Source: [Eubacterium] yurii subsp. margaretiae ATCC 43715
GTDB lineage: Bacteria > Bacillota > Clostridia > Peptostreptococcales > Filifactoraceae
Length of the DNA stretch: 33,330 nt
Assembly: GCA_000146855.1 (NCBI GenBank)
Contig: GL405246.1
Coordinates: 2,020,374-2,053,703 of the forward strand
Direction: 5' to 3'
The position numbers and the translations under genes were made by a program. Shown here in pieces: positions 8,755 through 18,131 of the stretch. Every line of letters begins with the position of its first letter. Position 1 is the first letter of the stretch. The notes under the pieces are model-generated. The model made no database searches and had not been told where the DNA came from. It saw nothing but the letters and a program-made list of their open reading frames with translations.

Positions 8755-9555
8755 TTAGCTATTCTTATATGATTTCATATTCCTAAAAATCGCAAAGAGC
8801 AAATATAAAAAAAGAAATATAATCCCGGATACAAGCAATGTCACATAAATAATATCTTCATTTAAAGATTTTAATGGTACAAATAAACTTACAATAGGTA
8901 GTACATAAAACTCCCTCGTATTAAAAATAAAATGAAATATTATCGGGTAGATAATACTATTTGTTTTTATGTATATTTTTCCTAAAATAAAACCTATGAC
9001 TAAGGCATTCAAAATCGTTATAATACTTAAAGAATGTATTAAAGCAAACGGGATGGACATAATACATAATATGGAATTTTCATCCAATTCATCCTTAAAA
9101 TAATTATATACTGCATATCTATAATAAAGCTCCTCGGTAAATACACCTACAAATACGAATATAATAGCTATAAACTGATTTTTTATAAGAGGCTTAATGT
9201 CACTTTTAATAGAAATATCCATAACACTGTTAAAAACAGGTAATTTTATAGCGCAGAAAAATATGAGAAAACTTATAAAAAAACCTATGCAGCCATATTT
9301 AAAAAGAATATTAATATTATTAAAAATGGTATTTTTTCTAAGTACGTTAATATTTATATTTTTATGTTTGAAGATTAAATGAATTAAAATCATTAAAACA
9401 ACGAGATTTACAGTACAATAAATCAACTGATTAAGTTCAAAGTCTAAATATAAATTGGAAGTTAATTTTAAAAATATAAAATTATATATAAATGTATATA
9501 TGAAATATAATAACAGAACATAAAAACACTTGAAAGCAATATTTATTATCTTCAT
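8755..9555 (-). CDS. CPBP-family intramembrane glutamic endopeptidase (Rce1/Abi family)
   Basis: An integral membrane protein of 266 aa with about seven to eight hydrophobic segments. The three CPBP catalytic motifs are present in order: EExxxR as E141-E142-LYY-R146, FxxxH as F170-ALI-H174, and HxxxN as H208-FIF-N212. Family members are membrane metal-independent proteases related to Rce1; bacterial ones are often involved in bacteriocin maturation or self-immunity. Substrate unknown here. The gene lies beside a deleted ABC exporter, which fits a degraded bacteriocin- or peptide-related locus, but that is inference. GAGGTAAGAG precedes the ATG. Strong A/T bias, stronger than in the neighbouring housekeeping genes. 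Confidence 0.88.
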   Translation of the reverse strand: MKIINIAFKCFYVLLLYFIYTFIYNFIFLKLTSNLYLDFELNQLIYCTVNLVVLMILIHLIFKHKNININVLRKNTIFNNINILFKYGCIGFFISFLIFFCAIKLPVFNSVMDISIKSDIKPLIKNQFIAIIFVFVGVFTEELYYRYAVYNYFKDELDENSILCIMSIPFALIHSLSIITILNALVIGFILGKIYIKTNSIIYPIIFHFIFNTREFYVLPIVSLFVPLKSLNEDIIYVTLLVSGIIFLFLYLLFAIFRNMKSYKNS

Positions 9556-10096
9556 CTCTTACCTCAAATATAAAGTAAATTGTGTGAATCAAAAGAATAA
9601 GTTAATTATTTCCTGTTCCGGAGCATTTCCATTACCATGAGTTCCCTTTTTAATAATTCGATTTTAACTGCCCACATTTTATTAATTTTATAATATTATT
9701 TTGAATTAAATATTTATTACTAAGAATAACCGTATTCTTAAAAATATCCCTATTTTTATAGTGAGCATAAAGCTTTTTTTATGTTTTGTCAAGTATCTTG
9801 GACTATTTTGGATTATATTCAAAAAATTTCATACTATTATCCATTTAATCTTGTGGATAATTTTCATCGATAGTTTTAAAAAAATAGTATATAATTTATG
9901 ACCTTATTATAATTGCACCAGAGACATCATATCCATTATTTTATTCGCTTTTAATATCAAAGATAAATAGAAACTATCCCTATCTACAATATATATTAAT
10001 TAAGCAACTATAAGTATTGACATTTTCAATAATATTAAAGCTTATAACAAAATTATTTATTTTGACATCTTTATATAAAATATTTTAACTTTATGA
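9556..10096. other. Non-coding spacer between divergent CPBP and nadK genes
   Basis: AT-rich. It holds one good copy of the dispersed repeat (9833-9918, separate entry). On the minus strand a 24-codon open stretch (9589-9663) encodes RIIKKGTHGNGNAPEQEIIN plus LFF and a stop; it is unusually G/C-rich for the area but has no start codon or ribosome binding site in frame, so it may be a peptide-gene remnant. Nothing else is supported. Confidence 0.4.
9833..9918 (+). repeat. Dispersed intergenic repeat, copy 1 (full)
   Basis: About 86 bp, nearly colinear with 32083-32170. Both share a block starting CTATTxTC(C/T)ATTTAATC, then TGTGGATA, then AGTTTTAAAAAAATAGTATA (20 identical bases), then TTTATGAC and TATAATTxCACC. 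I judge about 80 percent identity by eye. Confidence 0.65.
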
Positions 10097-10102
10097 TATA
10101 AT
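10097..10102 (+). promoter_or_regulatory. Extended -10 promoter of nadK
   Basis: TATAAT preceded by TG one base upstream (TGATATAAT). Transcription would begin near 10109, which lies after the ATG at 10103 and therefore supports the downstream ATG at 10130 as the true start of nadK. Confidence 0.6.
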
Positions 10103-10129
10103 ATGCAAAAATACATTCAGGAGATTTGT

Positions 10130-10945
10130 ATGAAACCTTCAAAAACAATTAAAAAAATATATATAAAATCCAATTTCAACTTTTCGTCAAAAAAAGTCTA
10201 CCCTACTTTAATGGATAAGCTCTTGAAAAACGGCTTTGAAATAATGAAAGAATTTGATGAGACTTGTGATATGGTAATATCAATAGGTGGCGACGGCTCT
10301 TTTTTGAAAATTGTACATGAATTACAATATCCTAAGTGCATTTTCACCGGAATAAATACGGGGCACCTGGGATTTTTTCAAGACTCCCTGCCATCTGAAA
10401 TAGACTATCTGATTAACTGTATCAAAAGCTCAAATTACGAAATTCAAAATATAATACCACTTAAGGCTATAGTAAAGACAAATCTTAGAAATTTTGAACT
10501 ACACTCAATAAATGAGTTTGCAATAAAGGGCTATAAAAATAAGACTGTCCATGTGAATTTATCGATAGATGGCAATCATATAGAGTCTTTCTCCGGAGAC
10601 GGTATCATCATATCCTCATCTACAGGCTCTACTGCCTACAACTATTCTGCATCCGGCAGTATCATAGACCCCAGACTTAATATCATCCAAGTGACACCTA
10701 TAGCACCGCTTAATTCCAACGCATATCGCTCACTTACATCGAGTATTATTCTACCTTACAAATCAAAGGTAAGGATAACTCCGGAAAATCAATATCAAAA
10801 TACTACTATTTTCTTGGCTGACGCCATACAGTTCAAGTATGAAAAAATCCAGGATATAGAGATAAGCTATTCAAATTATAAAATTAAACTGCTCAGACTT
10901 GAAAAATATCGCTTTTGGAAGAAAGTAAAGGAAAAATTCCTATAA
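10130..10945 (+). CDS. nadK: NAD kinase (271 aa)
   Basis: Phosphorylates NAD to NADP in the cytoplasm. Motifs, numbered from the ATG at 10130: the GGDGS form of the usual GGDGT around residue 55, GINTGHLGFF near 75-84, the NE pair (NEFAIKG) near 129, and the SGDGIIISSSTGSTAYN block near 156-172, followed by PIAPLN. An in-frame ATG exists 27 bases upstream, but CAGGAG six bases before the 10130 ATG and the promoter position make the shorter form far more likely. Length matches Firmicute NAD kinases. Usually nadK sits near recN/argR or tlyA in Clostridia; here it stands alone before a two-component system. Confidence 0.93.
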   Translation: MKPSKTIKKIYIKSNFNFSSKKVYPTLMDKLLKNGFEIMKEFDETCDMVISIGGDGSFLKIVHELQYPKCIFTGINTGHLGFFQDSLPSEIDYLINCIKSSNYEIQNIIPLKAIVKTNLRNFELHSINEFAIKGYKNKTVHVNLSIDGNHIESFSGDGIIISSSTGSTAYNYSASGSIIDPRLNIIQVTPIAPLNSNAYRSLTSSIILPYKSKVRITPENQYQNTTIFLADAIQFKYEKIQDIEISYSNYKIKLLRLEKYRFWKKVKEKFL

Positions 10946-11067
10946 TGTTTAATTTATATTTAAGTAACAGCGGTATAATAGAAGTAGCAGATACTGCGGT
11001 ATTATTAAGAATTAAAGTAATTTTATATATTTTTGTGTAGTTTTATTAGTTTTAGGAGATGATGAGC

Positions 11068-11740
11068 ATGAACGTGCTGGTTGTAGAAGATGAAGTAAGG
11101 TTGGCAGATGCCATTGGTGAGCTTTTAAAAAAGGAAAAATACCTTGTAGACGTGGTAAATGACGGTCAAGAAGGATATGAATTTGCCAGCGGTTTTTCAT
11201 ACGATGCCATAATATTGGATGCGATGCTCCCAAGACTCAATGGTTTTGAAGTATTAAAAAAAACTCAGGAGCGAGAAGATAGAAACTCCAATCATCATGC
11301 TTACTGCCCTAAGCCAAACTGACGACATTATAAGAGGCTTGGACTTCGGAGCTGACGATTACATGACAAAACCTTTTGAAACTAAAGAATTGCTTGCAAG
11401 ATTAAGATCCATAACAAGAAGAAAAGGTGAGGTAGTATTAAATGAGCTTTCTTTTGGAGACCTGTCATTGGATCTTGACAGCAATCAGATAAAAAGCAGT
11501 ACAAAATCCATCCAGCTGGGATATAAGGAATTTGAAATAATGAGGATGCTTATGACTCACCCTCAGATTATATCTACAAAGGAAGATATTATAGTAAAGG
11601 TGTGGGGAATTGACTCTGATGCTGCAGACAACAACGTGGAAGTGTATATTTCATTCCTTAGAAAAAAATTGCAATTTTTAAAATCCAAGGTTGTAATTCA
11701 AACTATAAGAAAGGTCGGCTACAAGCTGGATTTTGAATGA
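11068..11740 (+). pseudogene. OmpR/PhoB-family response regulator broken by a +1 frameshift in an A8 tract
   Basis: The receiver domain begins MNVLVVEDEVRLADAIGELL and reaches the phospho-acceptor region ILDAMLPRLNGFEVLKK. At 11256-11263 a run of eight A throws the frame off and it closes at 11322. Removing one A restores KLRSEKIETPIIMLTALSQT, continuing with GADDYMTKPF (the conserved receiver lysine) and a winged-helix DNA-binding domain ending VIQTIRKVGYKLDFE. Together this makes a normal regulator of about 224 aa. The start has AGGAG nine bases upstream. It overlaps the kinase gene by 4 bp. Could be a real mutation, a phase-variable or slippage-prone site, or a base-calling error; everything else in the gene looks intact, which suggests the break is recent or corrected in some transcripts. 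Confidence 0.85.
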
Positions 11741-12987
11741 TGCTTAAACAACTGAAGATAAAATTTATTGCAATTACCATGATACTTGTCAGCATTATCC
11801 TATCCTTCGTATTTACGCTGATGTATCAGTCAAACGTTAAATCAACTTATGACAAGAGCGTGGCAGATTTAAAAACCATTTCCACTCTTGACATATCTAA
11901 GTTTTCTGAACCACAGACCAATAAAGTTCTCAAAGAATTACAGTTTGTTCCGCTTTTCATAGTAAATATAGACGAAAGCGGAGTAATACTGTCTCAAATA
12001 AAAAGTAATATATCCATGGATGACGAGAGTTTCAAGTCAATAGTCAAAGCTGCACACGAGTCTCAAGAAGACATTGGCACTATAAAAAGCATGGATATTA
12101 GGTATTATAAAAAGCATTATTCCCTCTATGAAAAAATATCTTTCATAGACATCTCAAGGGATAATAAGAATCTTGAAAATCTCTTTGTAGTCTTTATAAT
12201 GACCGGAGCTATCACGCTTTTGTTTTTCTTCTTCATCGTGCTTTTCCTATCGAATTGGGCACTTATGCCGGTGGAAAAAACGTGGAATCAACAAAAGCAA
12301 TTTATAGCAGACGCATCTCATGAGCTCAAAACACCACTTACTGTCCTTCTTGCCAATATGGATATACTGGAAAATAACAAGTCTGACACCATACAAAGCC
12401 AGATAAAATGGATTCAAGCAAGTAAACAGGAAGCAAAACAGATGAAAAACCTCATTGAAGAGATGCTTTTCCTTGCCAAGTCTGATGCAAATAGGATAGA
12501 CAATTCAAAAACAACGATAAATGTCAGCGACACCCTGTTTTCTCTCATACTTAGTATAGAGGTAATAGCCTTTGAAAAAAATGTAATTATAAATTATGCC
12601 AGTACAATAGACGAAAATCTATACACTACAGCAAATGAGAAACAATTGGTGAGCCTTTTTTCCATTTTACTTGAAAATGCTTGTAAATACTCTTATGAAG
12701 AGACATCTATAACAGCAAAACTCAAGAGAGAACAATCCAAGATAAAATTCGAGCTAAACAATTTTGGTCCTGTAATTCCTAAACATGAGGTAGCTCACAT
12801 ATTTGAAAGATTTTACAGGGTTGATAAGTCAAGGAACAAAGAGCATGGCGGATATGGACTTGGACTTTCAATAGCAAAGAAAATCACCGACGAAAACAAT
12901 ATGAAGATATCTGTAGAAAGCTCAGAAGAAAAAGGAACTACTTTCAAGGTGATAATGAATGCGGCAGATGTAAAAAAACCGCAGTAA
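11737..12987 (+). CDS. Sensor histidine kinase of a two-component system (416 aa)
   Basis: A membrane-bound kinase partner of the frameshifted regulator just upstream; its ATG overlaps the regulator's TGA. Two transmembrane segments (about 8-29 and 149-173) flank an extracellular sensor of about 120 residues that I do not recognise. The H-box is FIADASHELKTPLT with His195. The ATPase domain has the N-box LLENACKYS (N314), NNFGPVIP, IFERFYRVDKSR and the G-box GGYGLGLSIAKK. No HAMP domain is evident between TM2 and the H-box. The signal sensed is not predictable from this sequence. An intrinsic terminator follows. Confidence 0.92.
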   Translation: MMLKQLKIKFIAITMILVSIILSFVFTLMYQSNVKSTYDKSVADLKTISTLDISKFSEPQTNKVLKELQFVPLFIVNIDESGVILSQIKSNISMDDESFKSIVKAAHESQEDIGTIKSMDIRYYKKHYSLYEKISFIDISRDNKNLENLFVVFIMTGAITLLFFFFIVLFLSNWALMPVEKTWNQQKQFIADASHELKTPLTVLLANMDILENNKSDTIQSQIKWIQASKQEAKQMKNLIEEMLFLAKSDANRIDNSKTTINVSDTLFSLILSIEVIAFEKNVIINYASTIDENLYTTANEKQLVSLFSILLENACKYSYEETSITAKLKREQSKIKFELNNFGPVIPKHEVAHIFERFYRVDKSRNKEHGGYGLGLSIAKKITDENNMKISVESSEEKGTTFKVIMNAADVKKPQ

Positions 12988-12999
12988 TCAAGATGTTAT

Positions 13000-13030
13000 A
13001 AGCACATTCCAAAAGGTCTGTGCTTTTTTT
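13000..13030 (+). terminator. Terminator of the two-component operon
   Basis: AAGCACA (13000-13006) pairs with TGTGCTT (13019-13025), running into a T tract; it starts 13 bases after the kinase stop. Confidence 0.85.
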
Positions 13031-13087
13031 GAACAAATTAAAAGCGAAGATTTCCATTAATTTATTAATCCTATTATAACTAATACT

Positions 13088-13106
13088 ACTTTCTATTTAA
13101 TCTATG
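13088..13106 (+). repeat. Dispersed intergenic repeat, short fragment
   Basis: The stretch TTTCTATTTAATCTATGGAT matches the left part of the full repeat copies (CTATTTAATCTGTGGATA in copy 2). Only the first 18 or so bases are shared. Confidence 0.35.
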
Positions 13107-13226
13107 GATAGGTTATCAAGCATTTAATTACAGTGATTTAGAATTTCTAGCTTAATTATCAATGTTTTAAATAGTTCTTCAATAATTCTAATAAATTTTA
13201 ATATAAAACTTTTTTAAGGAGATAAG

Positions 13227-15143
13227 ATGAAAGATAAGATAATAAGAGATTTTGAAAAGATGAGATTTCTAAATAATATCCAAAAAAATAAGGCCGGAAA
13301 CAAGCTTGTCTTTAGTGTAGCAAGTATGAATTATAAGAAAAATAAATACGATAACAAACTCTTCTTATATGACGGAGACAAAATTTCAAGACTCAAACTC
13401 TTCAATAGCCCGGTAATATACAAATTTATCGACAACAATCATCTGATTTACACTGTAAAATCTGAGAAAATAAAGAAAAAATCATATACAAAAATCTACA
13501 TCCAAGGCATAAACTCAAGAAAATATACCCAAAGTTTCAACATTCCATTTGAAATAAGTAGCTTTGATGTAGTAGATGCCAGATACCTTGTAATCATAAC
13601 ATCTGAAAAAATAGATGAAAATATTGAAAAAGAAGAATTTAAACATGAAATCACAAGGATAAATTTTGTTGAAAACGGAAGTGCCTACACTTACAACGAC
13701 ATCTCAAGAGCCTATGTTTACGATATGGAGCAAAATAAACTCAAACTTATTTCCAATGTCAATGAATCTATATCCTTTGTAAACATATACAACAGAGATA
13801 TATACTTTATAACAAGCGAAAAATTTGACGTGTTTACTCCATATAGTAAACTCTACGTCCACAACATAGATGAAAATACTACAAAAGCTCTCTACGACAA
13901 GATGGACTTTGAAATAGTGGAAGTTCATAACATTGGAGAAGATATAATCACCCTTGCGAGTGATATGAAAATCTACGGTGTAAACGAAAATCCAAAATTT
14001 TACAAGCTCAAAGGCGAAAATTTAGAGCTTTACTGTGATAACGAATATTCCTTCGGCAATTCTACTAACAGCGACCTAAGATACAGGATTTCAAGCAAAA
14101 CAAAGCAAATTGGAGATACTCTTTACTTTTTGACTACAAGAAATGACAAATCAAGCATCTACCTCCTTTCTAATCAGAAAATAGAAAAATACTTTGATGA
14201 TATAAACATAGTTGACGACTTTGAATTTTTGGATAAAGCCTTGCTAATTTGCGGTTTTGACAAATACAATATGCAGGAGATTTACTCATATAATCTTAAA
14301 AATATGGCTTACGACTTAAAGAGTAAGAAAAATATTACAGATTTTTCATCAAAATTTGAAAATGCCATCTCATCATATAAATCAGATGAATTTGAATTTT
14401 TATCAAATGGCGACAATCTCAAAGGATATGTGATTTACCCTAAAGACTTTGACAAAAATACAAAATACCCTGCTGTACTTTGCATACATGGCGGACCTAA
14501 GACAGTATACTCGTCAAACTTCTTCTATGAAATGTATCTCTTGTCACAAAGCGGATATTTCGTATTTTACACCAATCCACACGGCTCATGCGGTGGAAAT
14601 AACGACTTTGCCGATATAAGAGGAAAATATGGCACTATAGACTATGATGATTTGATGAACTTAACAGATGAAGTATTAAAAAGATATCTATCCATAGATA
14701 AGGGCAGACTTGCAGTAATGGGCGGTTCTTATGGCGGATATATGACTAACCACATCATAGGTCAAACAAATAGATTTAAAGTTGCAATCACCCAAAGGAG
14801 CATAAGCAACTGGATAAGCTTCTACGGAACTAGCGATATAGGATATTATTTCGCCACAGACCAAAATGGCTGCGAATACGAAGTTGACAAACTATGGGAT
14901 AAGTCGCCTATGAAAAATGTAGATAAGATTAAAACTCCACTTTTGATAATACACAGCGATGAAGACTACAGATGCCCACTTGAACAAGCTTTACAATTAT
15001 TTACAAGGTTGAAAATCAACAAGGTCAAGGCCAAGATGCTGATATACAAGGGCGAAAATCACGACCTCTCAAGAAGTGGCAAGGTACAGTCAAGAGTGTC
15101 GAGGTTGGAGCAGATTTTACTTTGGCTAAAAGAAAATTTATAA
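13227..15143 (+). CDS. S9-family serine peptidase (prolyl oligopeptidase / acylaminoacyl-peptidase type, 638 aa)
   Basis: Two parts: an N-terminal half (about 1-370) of beta-rich repeats consistent with a propeller, and a C-terminal alpha/beta hydrolase (about 385-638). Catalytic residues: Ser501 in GGSYGGYM, Asp580 in SDEDYRCP, His612 in GENHDLS. HGGP (421-424) forms the oxyanion region. No signal peptide, so it acts in the cytoplasm on short peptides or on acylated N-termini, which suits a proteolytic, amino-acid-fermenting anaerobe. The start has AAGGAG seven bases upstream. It stands alone; the next gene begins about 160 bases on. Confidence 0.93.
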   Translation: MKDKIIRDFEKMRFLNNIQKNKAGNKLVFSVASMNYKKNKYDNKLFLYDGDKISRLKLFNSPVIYKFIDNNHLIYTVKSEKIKKKSYTKIYIQGINSRKYTQSFNIPFEISSFDVVDARYLVIITSEKIDENIEKEEFKHEITRINFVENGSAYTYNDISRAYVYDMEQNKLKLISNVNESISFVNIYNRDIYFITSEKFDVFTPYSKLYVHNIDENTTKALYDKMDFEIVEVHNIGEDIITLASDMKIYGVNENPKFYKLKGENLELYCDNEYSFGNSTNSDLRYRISSKTKQIGDTLYFLTTRNDKSSIYLLSNQKIEKYFDDINIVDDFEFLDKALLICGFDKYNMQEIYSYNLKNMAYDLKSKKNITDFSSKFENAISSYKSDEFEFLSNGDNLKGYVIYPKDFDKNTKYPAVLCIHGGPKTVYSSNFFYEMYLLSQSGYFVFYTNPHGSCGGNNDFADIRGKYGTIDYDDLMNLTDEVLKRYLSIDKGRLAVMGGSYGGYMTNHIIGQTNRFKVAITQRSISNWISFYGTSDIGYYFATDQNGCEYEVDKLWDKSPMKNVDKIKTPLLIIHSDEDYRCPLEQALQLFTRLKINKVKAKMLIYKGENHDLSRSGKVQSRVSRLEQILLWLKENL

Positions 15144-15300
15144 TTTTTTTAAAATTTATGTTTAGATAATTTTTTATGGTGTATAAATGTATTAGTTACA
15201 AATTGAGAATATAAAGTTGTTTTTAAATATAAAACTTCTAATTTTGCTTTATATTCCAATAACTATCAATTGAAACTAGAATTTTAAAAGGAGAATTATT

Positions 15301-15741
15301 ATGTCAAAGAAATTAGTAGAATTTTTAAACGTTCATCTTAGCGACCTACATGTTTTATATACAAAGATACACAACTATCACTGGAATATTGAAGGAAATG
15401 CGTTTTTCACACTACATTCAGCACTTGAAGGCGAATACAATAAGATAGCTGAACAACTTGACGAAGTAGCAGAAAGAGTATTGCAACTTGGCGAAAGACC
15501 TCTTGCATCACTTGAAGACTATCTAAAACATGCCAAGATAAAGGAAGCAAAGAGCGAAGGAATAAAATCTGAAGCACTTGTAAAATCTGTGCTTGCAGAC
15601 TATGAATATATGGCAAACAGCCTAAGAGAAGGACTTAAACTTGCTGAAGAAGCAGGGGATAAGGTGAGCGAAGATATGTTTACAGGAATGCTTGCCGGAT
15701 ATGAAAAGACAGTATGGATGCTAAAAGCATACTCTAAATAA
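15301..15741 (+). CDS. dps: Dps-family ferritin-like DNA-protecting protein
   Basis: A 146-aa four-helix protein that forms a dodecameric cage, oxidises ferrous iron with peroxide and stores it. The ferroxidase ligands are present with the classical spacing: H27 (NYHW), H39 (LHSALEG), D54 and E58 (DEVAER), equal to the H31/H43/D58/E62 set of Listeria Dps. There is no basic N-terminal tail, so DNA binding is doubtful and the protein may be mainly an iron and peroxide scavenger. AAAGGAG precedes the ATG. I looked for a PerR-type box upstream and did not find a convincing one. Followed by a shared bidirectional terminator. Confidence 0.95.
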   Translation: MSKKLVEFLNVHLSDLHVLYTKIHNYHWNIEGNAFFTLHSALEGEYNKIAEQLDEVAERVLQLGERPLASLEDYLKHAKIKEAKSEGIKSEALVKSVLADYEYMANSLREGLKLAEEAGDKVSEDMFTGMLAGYEKTVWMLKAYSK

Positions 15742-15760
15742 AATATAAAATGTTAAACGC

Positions 15761-15791
15761 AAAAAACCCGAGAATAAAACTCGGGTATTTT
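15761..15791. terminator. Bidirectional terminator between dps and ybaB
   Basis: ACCCGAG (15766-15772) pairs with CTCGGGT (15780-15786) around a seven-base loop. A-run on the left and T-rich ATTTTTG on the right make it work for both converging genes. Confidence 0.88.
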
Positions 15792-15822
15792 TGTATTATA
15801 TCATTTCTAAGAAATTTTACTA

Positions 15823-16167
15823 TTAGAATAAGCCGGGTATATTCATACCCCCTGTTACAGATGAAAGTCCTGATGACATACTTGCATCAGCTTGTGACAT
15901 AGCCTGATTTATAGCAGACAATATCAAATCTTCAAGCATTTCCACATCGTCCTTGTCCACTACTTCTTCCTTAATCTTTATGGACAAGAGCTCTTTCTTG
16001 CCATTTACTTTTACAGTTACAGCTCCACCGCCCGAAGTAGTTTCAAACTCTTTATTTGAAAGTTCTTCCTGCATTTTTTGCATATCATTTTGCATTTTTT
16101 GAACTTGCTTTAGCATGTTGTTCATATTTCCCGGCATCATCCCCGGAAATCCGCCTTTTTTTGCCAT
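15823..16167 (-). CDS. ybaB: YbaB/EbfC nucleoid-associated protein
   Basis: A 114-aa DNA-binding protein of the YbaB family. It has the usual glycine/methionine-rich start ([17 protein letters not shown]), the coiled [14 protein letters not shown] helix, the [12 protein letters not shown] strand region, and the [11 protein letters not shown] helix. It begins 13 bases after the dnaX stop with its own AAAGGAG, so both are co-transcribed. In most Firmicutes recR follows directly; here the operon ends at a terminator and the next gene (dps) is on the other strand, so recR has moved elsewhere or been lost. Confidence 0.95.
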   Translation of the reverse strand: MAKKGGFPGMMPGNMNNMLKQVQKMQNDMQKMQEELSNKEFETTSGGGAVTVKVNGKKELLSIKIKEEVVDKDDVEMLEDLILSAINQAMSQADASMSSGLSSVTGGMNIPGLF

Positions 16168-16180
16168 TTTTTAGTCTCCT

Positions 16181-17797
16181 TTAATCATTTATTATTTCTA
16201 CATTTACATCTCCGAGCAAATCCTGCATCTGTTTTTTTATATTTGCATCTTCCTCTTCGACATTTCTCTTTATTATATCATCATCAAATACTATACAAAT
16301 TTCAACATCTTTGGACAGTATTTGTGCAAAAGCCTCTTTTAATAAATTTTTGTTTCCTTCTTCTTCTATCTTGGTCTTGTGAAAACCGTGAGAGCTGTCA
16401 TATGATATATATATTGTGTCTTCTACATATCTTCTGATATTTCCCTCTATCAAAAATGCGGAAACAGGCATATGACTCTTACTTCTAAGCACGTTATGCA
16501 CATCACCCAATATTGACTTTACAAAGTCTATATCTTGCTTTTCATTTTCGCTAATCTCATCACTTATCTTTTCTATACTTTTCTTATTGTTTGAGCCTTG
16601 TACTTTTTCTTCTTTATTTTCATCTTGATTGGAATCTGCAGTTTTTATCTCGCTTACATTAGATGAAATGCCTTTTTCAAGATTTTCAATCCTTTGTTTA
16701 AGTGCACTTATCTCCTTTACAAGAGCTGAGACATCTTGATTTGATGTAATGCTTTGACATTTTTTCACTGTGAAAGACTGGAACAAAATATCCGGAAAAG
16801 AGGCATATTTCATATCGCTTTCTACCTCGCTTATCTCCACAATCAAGGTAGATATATCCTCGTCCTTTGATAAGCTTGCCAACTCCTCCAAGCTCTCAAG
16901 CATTTTTACATCTGTCTTCACATTATTTTGTAGATATATAATATCCAGCAACCTTGAAATTATTTGTGACGGGAGTTTTTTGATATCAACATTATCTGAT
17001 GTCATCTCATTGACAGTCTTTAATGAGTCAAATGTATTTTTTGTAAATACACTCTTTAGATACTCATCTATTTTTGAAATTGACGTCATACCTGTAACAA
17101 AATCAAGATTTTCCATACTGATGCGACCAAGTGACGCTACCTGATCAAGAGTGGATATTGCATCTCTTAGCCCACCGTCGCTCATGGTAGCTATATAGTC
17201 TATGGCGTCAACATCATATGGAATATTCTCATTTTCCACTATAAATTTCAACCTTGATTTAATATCTTCTATGCTTACCTTTTTAAACTCAAATTTTTGA
17301 CATCTCGACAAAATAGTCGCCGGAATCTTATTTATCTCAGTAGTTGCCAAAATGAAAATCACATGCTCCGGCGGTTCTTCAAGAGTCTTGAGTAAGGCGT
17401 TGAAAGCACCGATAGAAAGCATATGAACCTCGTCAATTATATAAACCTTGTACCTTCCAAACGAAGGTCTGTAGATTATATTGTCTTTCAAGGCTCTTAT
17501 ATTGTCTACCGAATTATTTGAAGCCGCATCAATTTCTATGGTGTCTACATAGTCATTTTTACAGCTTTCACAATGATTGCAAGGTCCGCTTTCCGGACTG
17601 TAGTTTTGACAATTCAGAGATTTTGCAAAGACCTTTGCTGTAGATGTCTTACCTGTACCACGAGTACCGCTGAAAACATAGGCATGAGAAATCTTATCTT
17701 CTTTGATTTGATTTTTCAGCACATCTGTTACTTGGCTTTGCCCTATTATATTTTCAAAATTATCAGGTCTGTACTTCCTGTATAGTGCAGTGGACAT
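16181..17797 (-). CDS. dnaX: DNA polymerase III subunit gamma/tau (538 aa)
   Basis: The clamp-loader ATPase of the replicative polymerase. Walker A GTRGTGKT (44-51), zinc-binding cysteines C63, C73, C76 and C79, Walker B DEVHML (122-127), and SRC with the arginine finger (164-166). After the AAA+ and collar domains (to about 360) comes a charged, asparagine/lysine/glutamate-rich linker (about 365-420) and a C-terminal domain typical of tau. Transcribed with ybaB downstream. The ATG is preceded by TTGGAG. No obvious A-rich slippage site for producing a separate gamma form was identified by eye. Confidence 0.96.
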   Translation of the reverse strand: MSTALYRKYRPDNFENIIGQSQVTDVLKNQIKEDKISHAYVFSGTRGTGKTSTAKVFAKSLNCQNYSPESGPCNHCESCKNDYVDTIEIDAASNNSVDNIRALKDNIIYRPSFGRYKVYIIDEVHMLSIGAFNALLKTLEEPPEHVIFILATTEINKIPATILSRCQKFEFKKVSIEDIKSRLKFIVENENIPYDVDAIDYIATMSDGGLRDAISTLDQVASLGRISMENLDFVTGMTSISKIDEYLKSVFTKNTFDSLKTVNEMTSDNVDIKKLPSQIISRLLDIIYLQNNVKTDVKMLESLEELASLSKDEDISTLIVEISEVESDMKYASFPDILFQSFTVKKCQSITSNQDVSALVKEISALKQRIENLEKGISSNVSEIKTADSNQDENKEEKVQGSNNKKSIEKISDEISENEKQDIDFVKSILGDVHNVLRSKSHMPVSAFLIEGNIRRYVEDTIYISYDSSHGFHKTKIEEEGNKNLLKEAFAQILSKDVEICIVFDDDIIKRNVEEEDANIKKQMQDLLGDVNVEIIND

Positions 17798-18059
17798 AGT
17801 ATATCTCCAATATTAGTTCCTGAAATTTTATGCTTGTTTATTAGATTTTATTAATTACACTAAAATTCGTATATTTAAAATCTGCTGTTTAATACTAATA
17901 TTTTTTCTTTGATAGATAATATAGAATATTTCTTCTATTGCAATAAATTTCAACTTTTCTAAGAATAGCAAAAAATAAAAATATCCAAGATTTCAAAGTA
18001 CATTTTTTTGTAAATATTGATATTACCTTAATTAATATCCAAATTTCAGTATAAAATCA

Positions 18060-18083
18060 AAAAAAGAGAGTGCAAACTCTCTG
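18060..18083 (-). terminator. Terminator of the SRP RNA gene
   Basis: Minus strand AGAGAGT-TTGC-ACTCTCT followed by T7. It lies about 50 bases after the mature RNA's 3' end and separates the RNA gene from dnaX. Confidence 0.88.
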
Positions 18084-18131
18084 TCAATGAATTAAATAGA
18101 GTTTTCTACTTAATCAAATTTATATTAAATT

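Noticed and set aside
10103..10129. Longer start for NAD kinase
   Set aside because: The predicted transcription start lies downstream of that ATG, and CAGGAG fits the later ATG.
10960..11020. Hairpin or riboswitch between nadK and the response regulator
   Set aside because: GCGGTATAATA and GCGGTATTATTA form a direct, not inverted, repeat; only a four-pair GCAG/CTGC stem is present.
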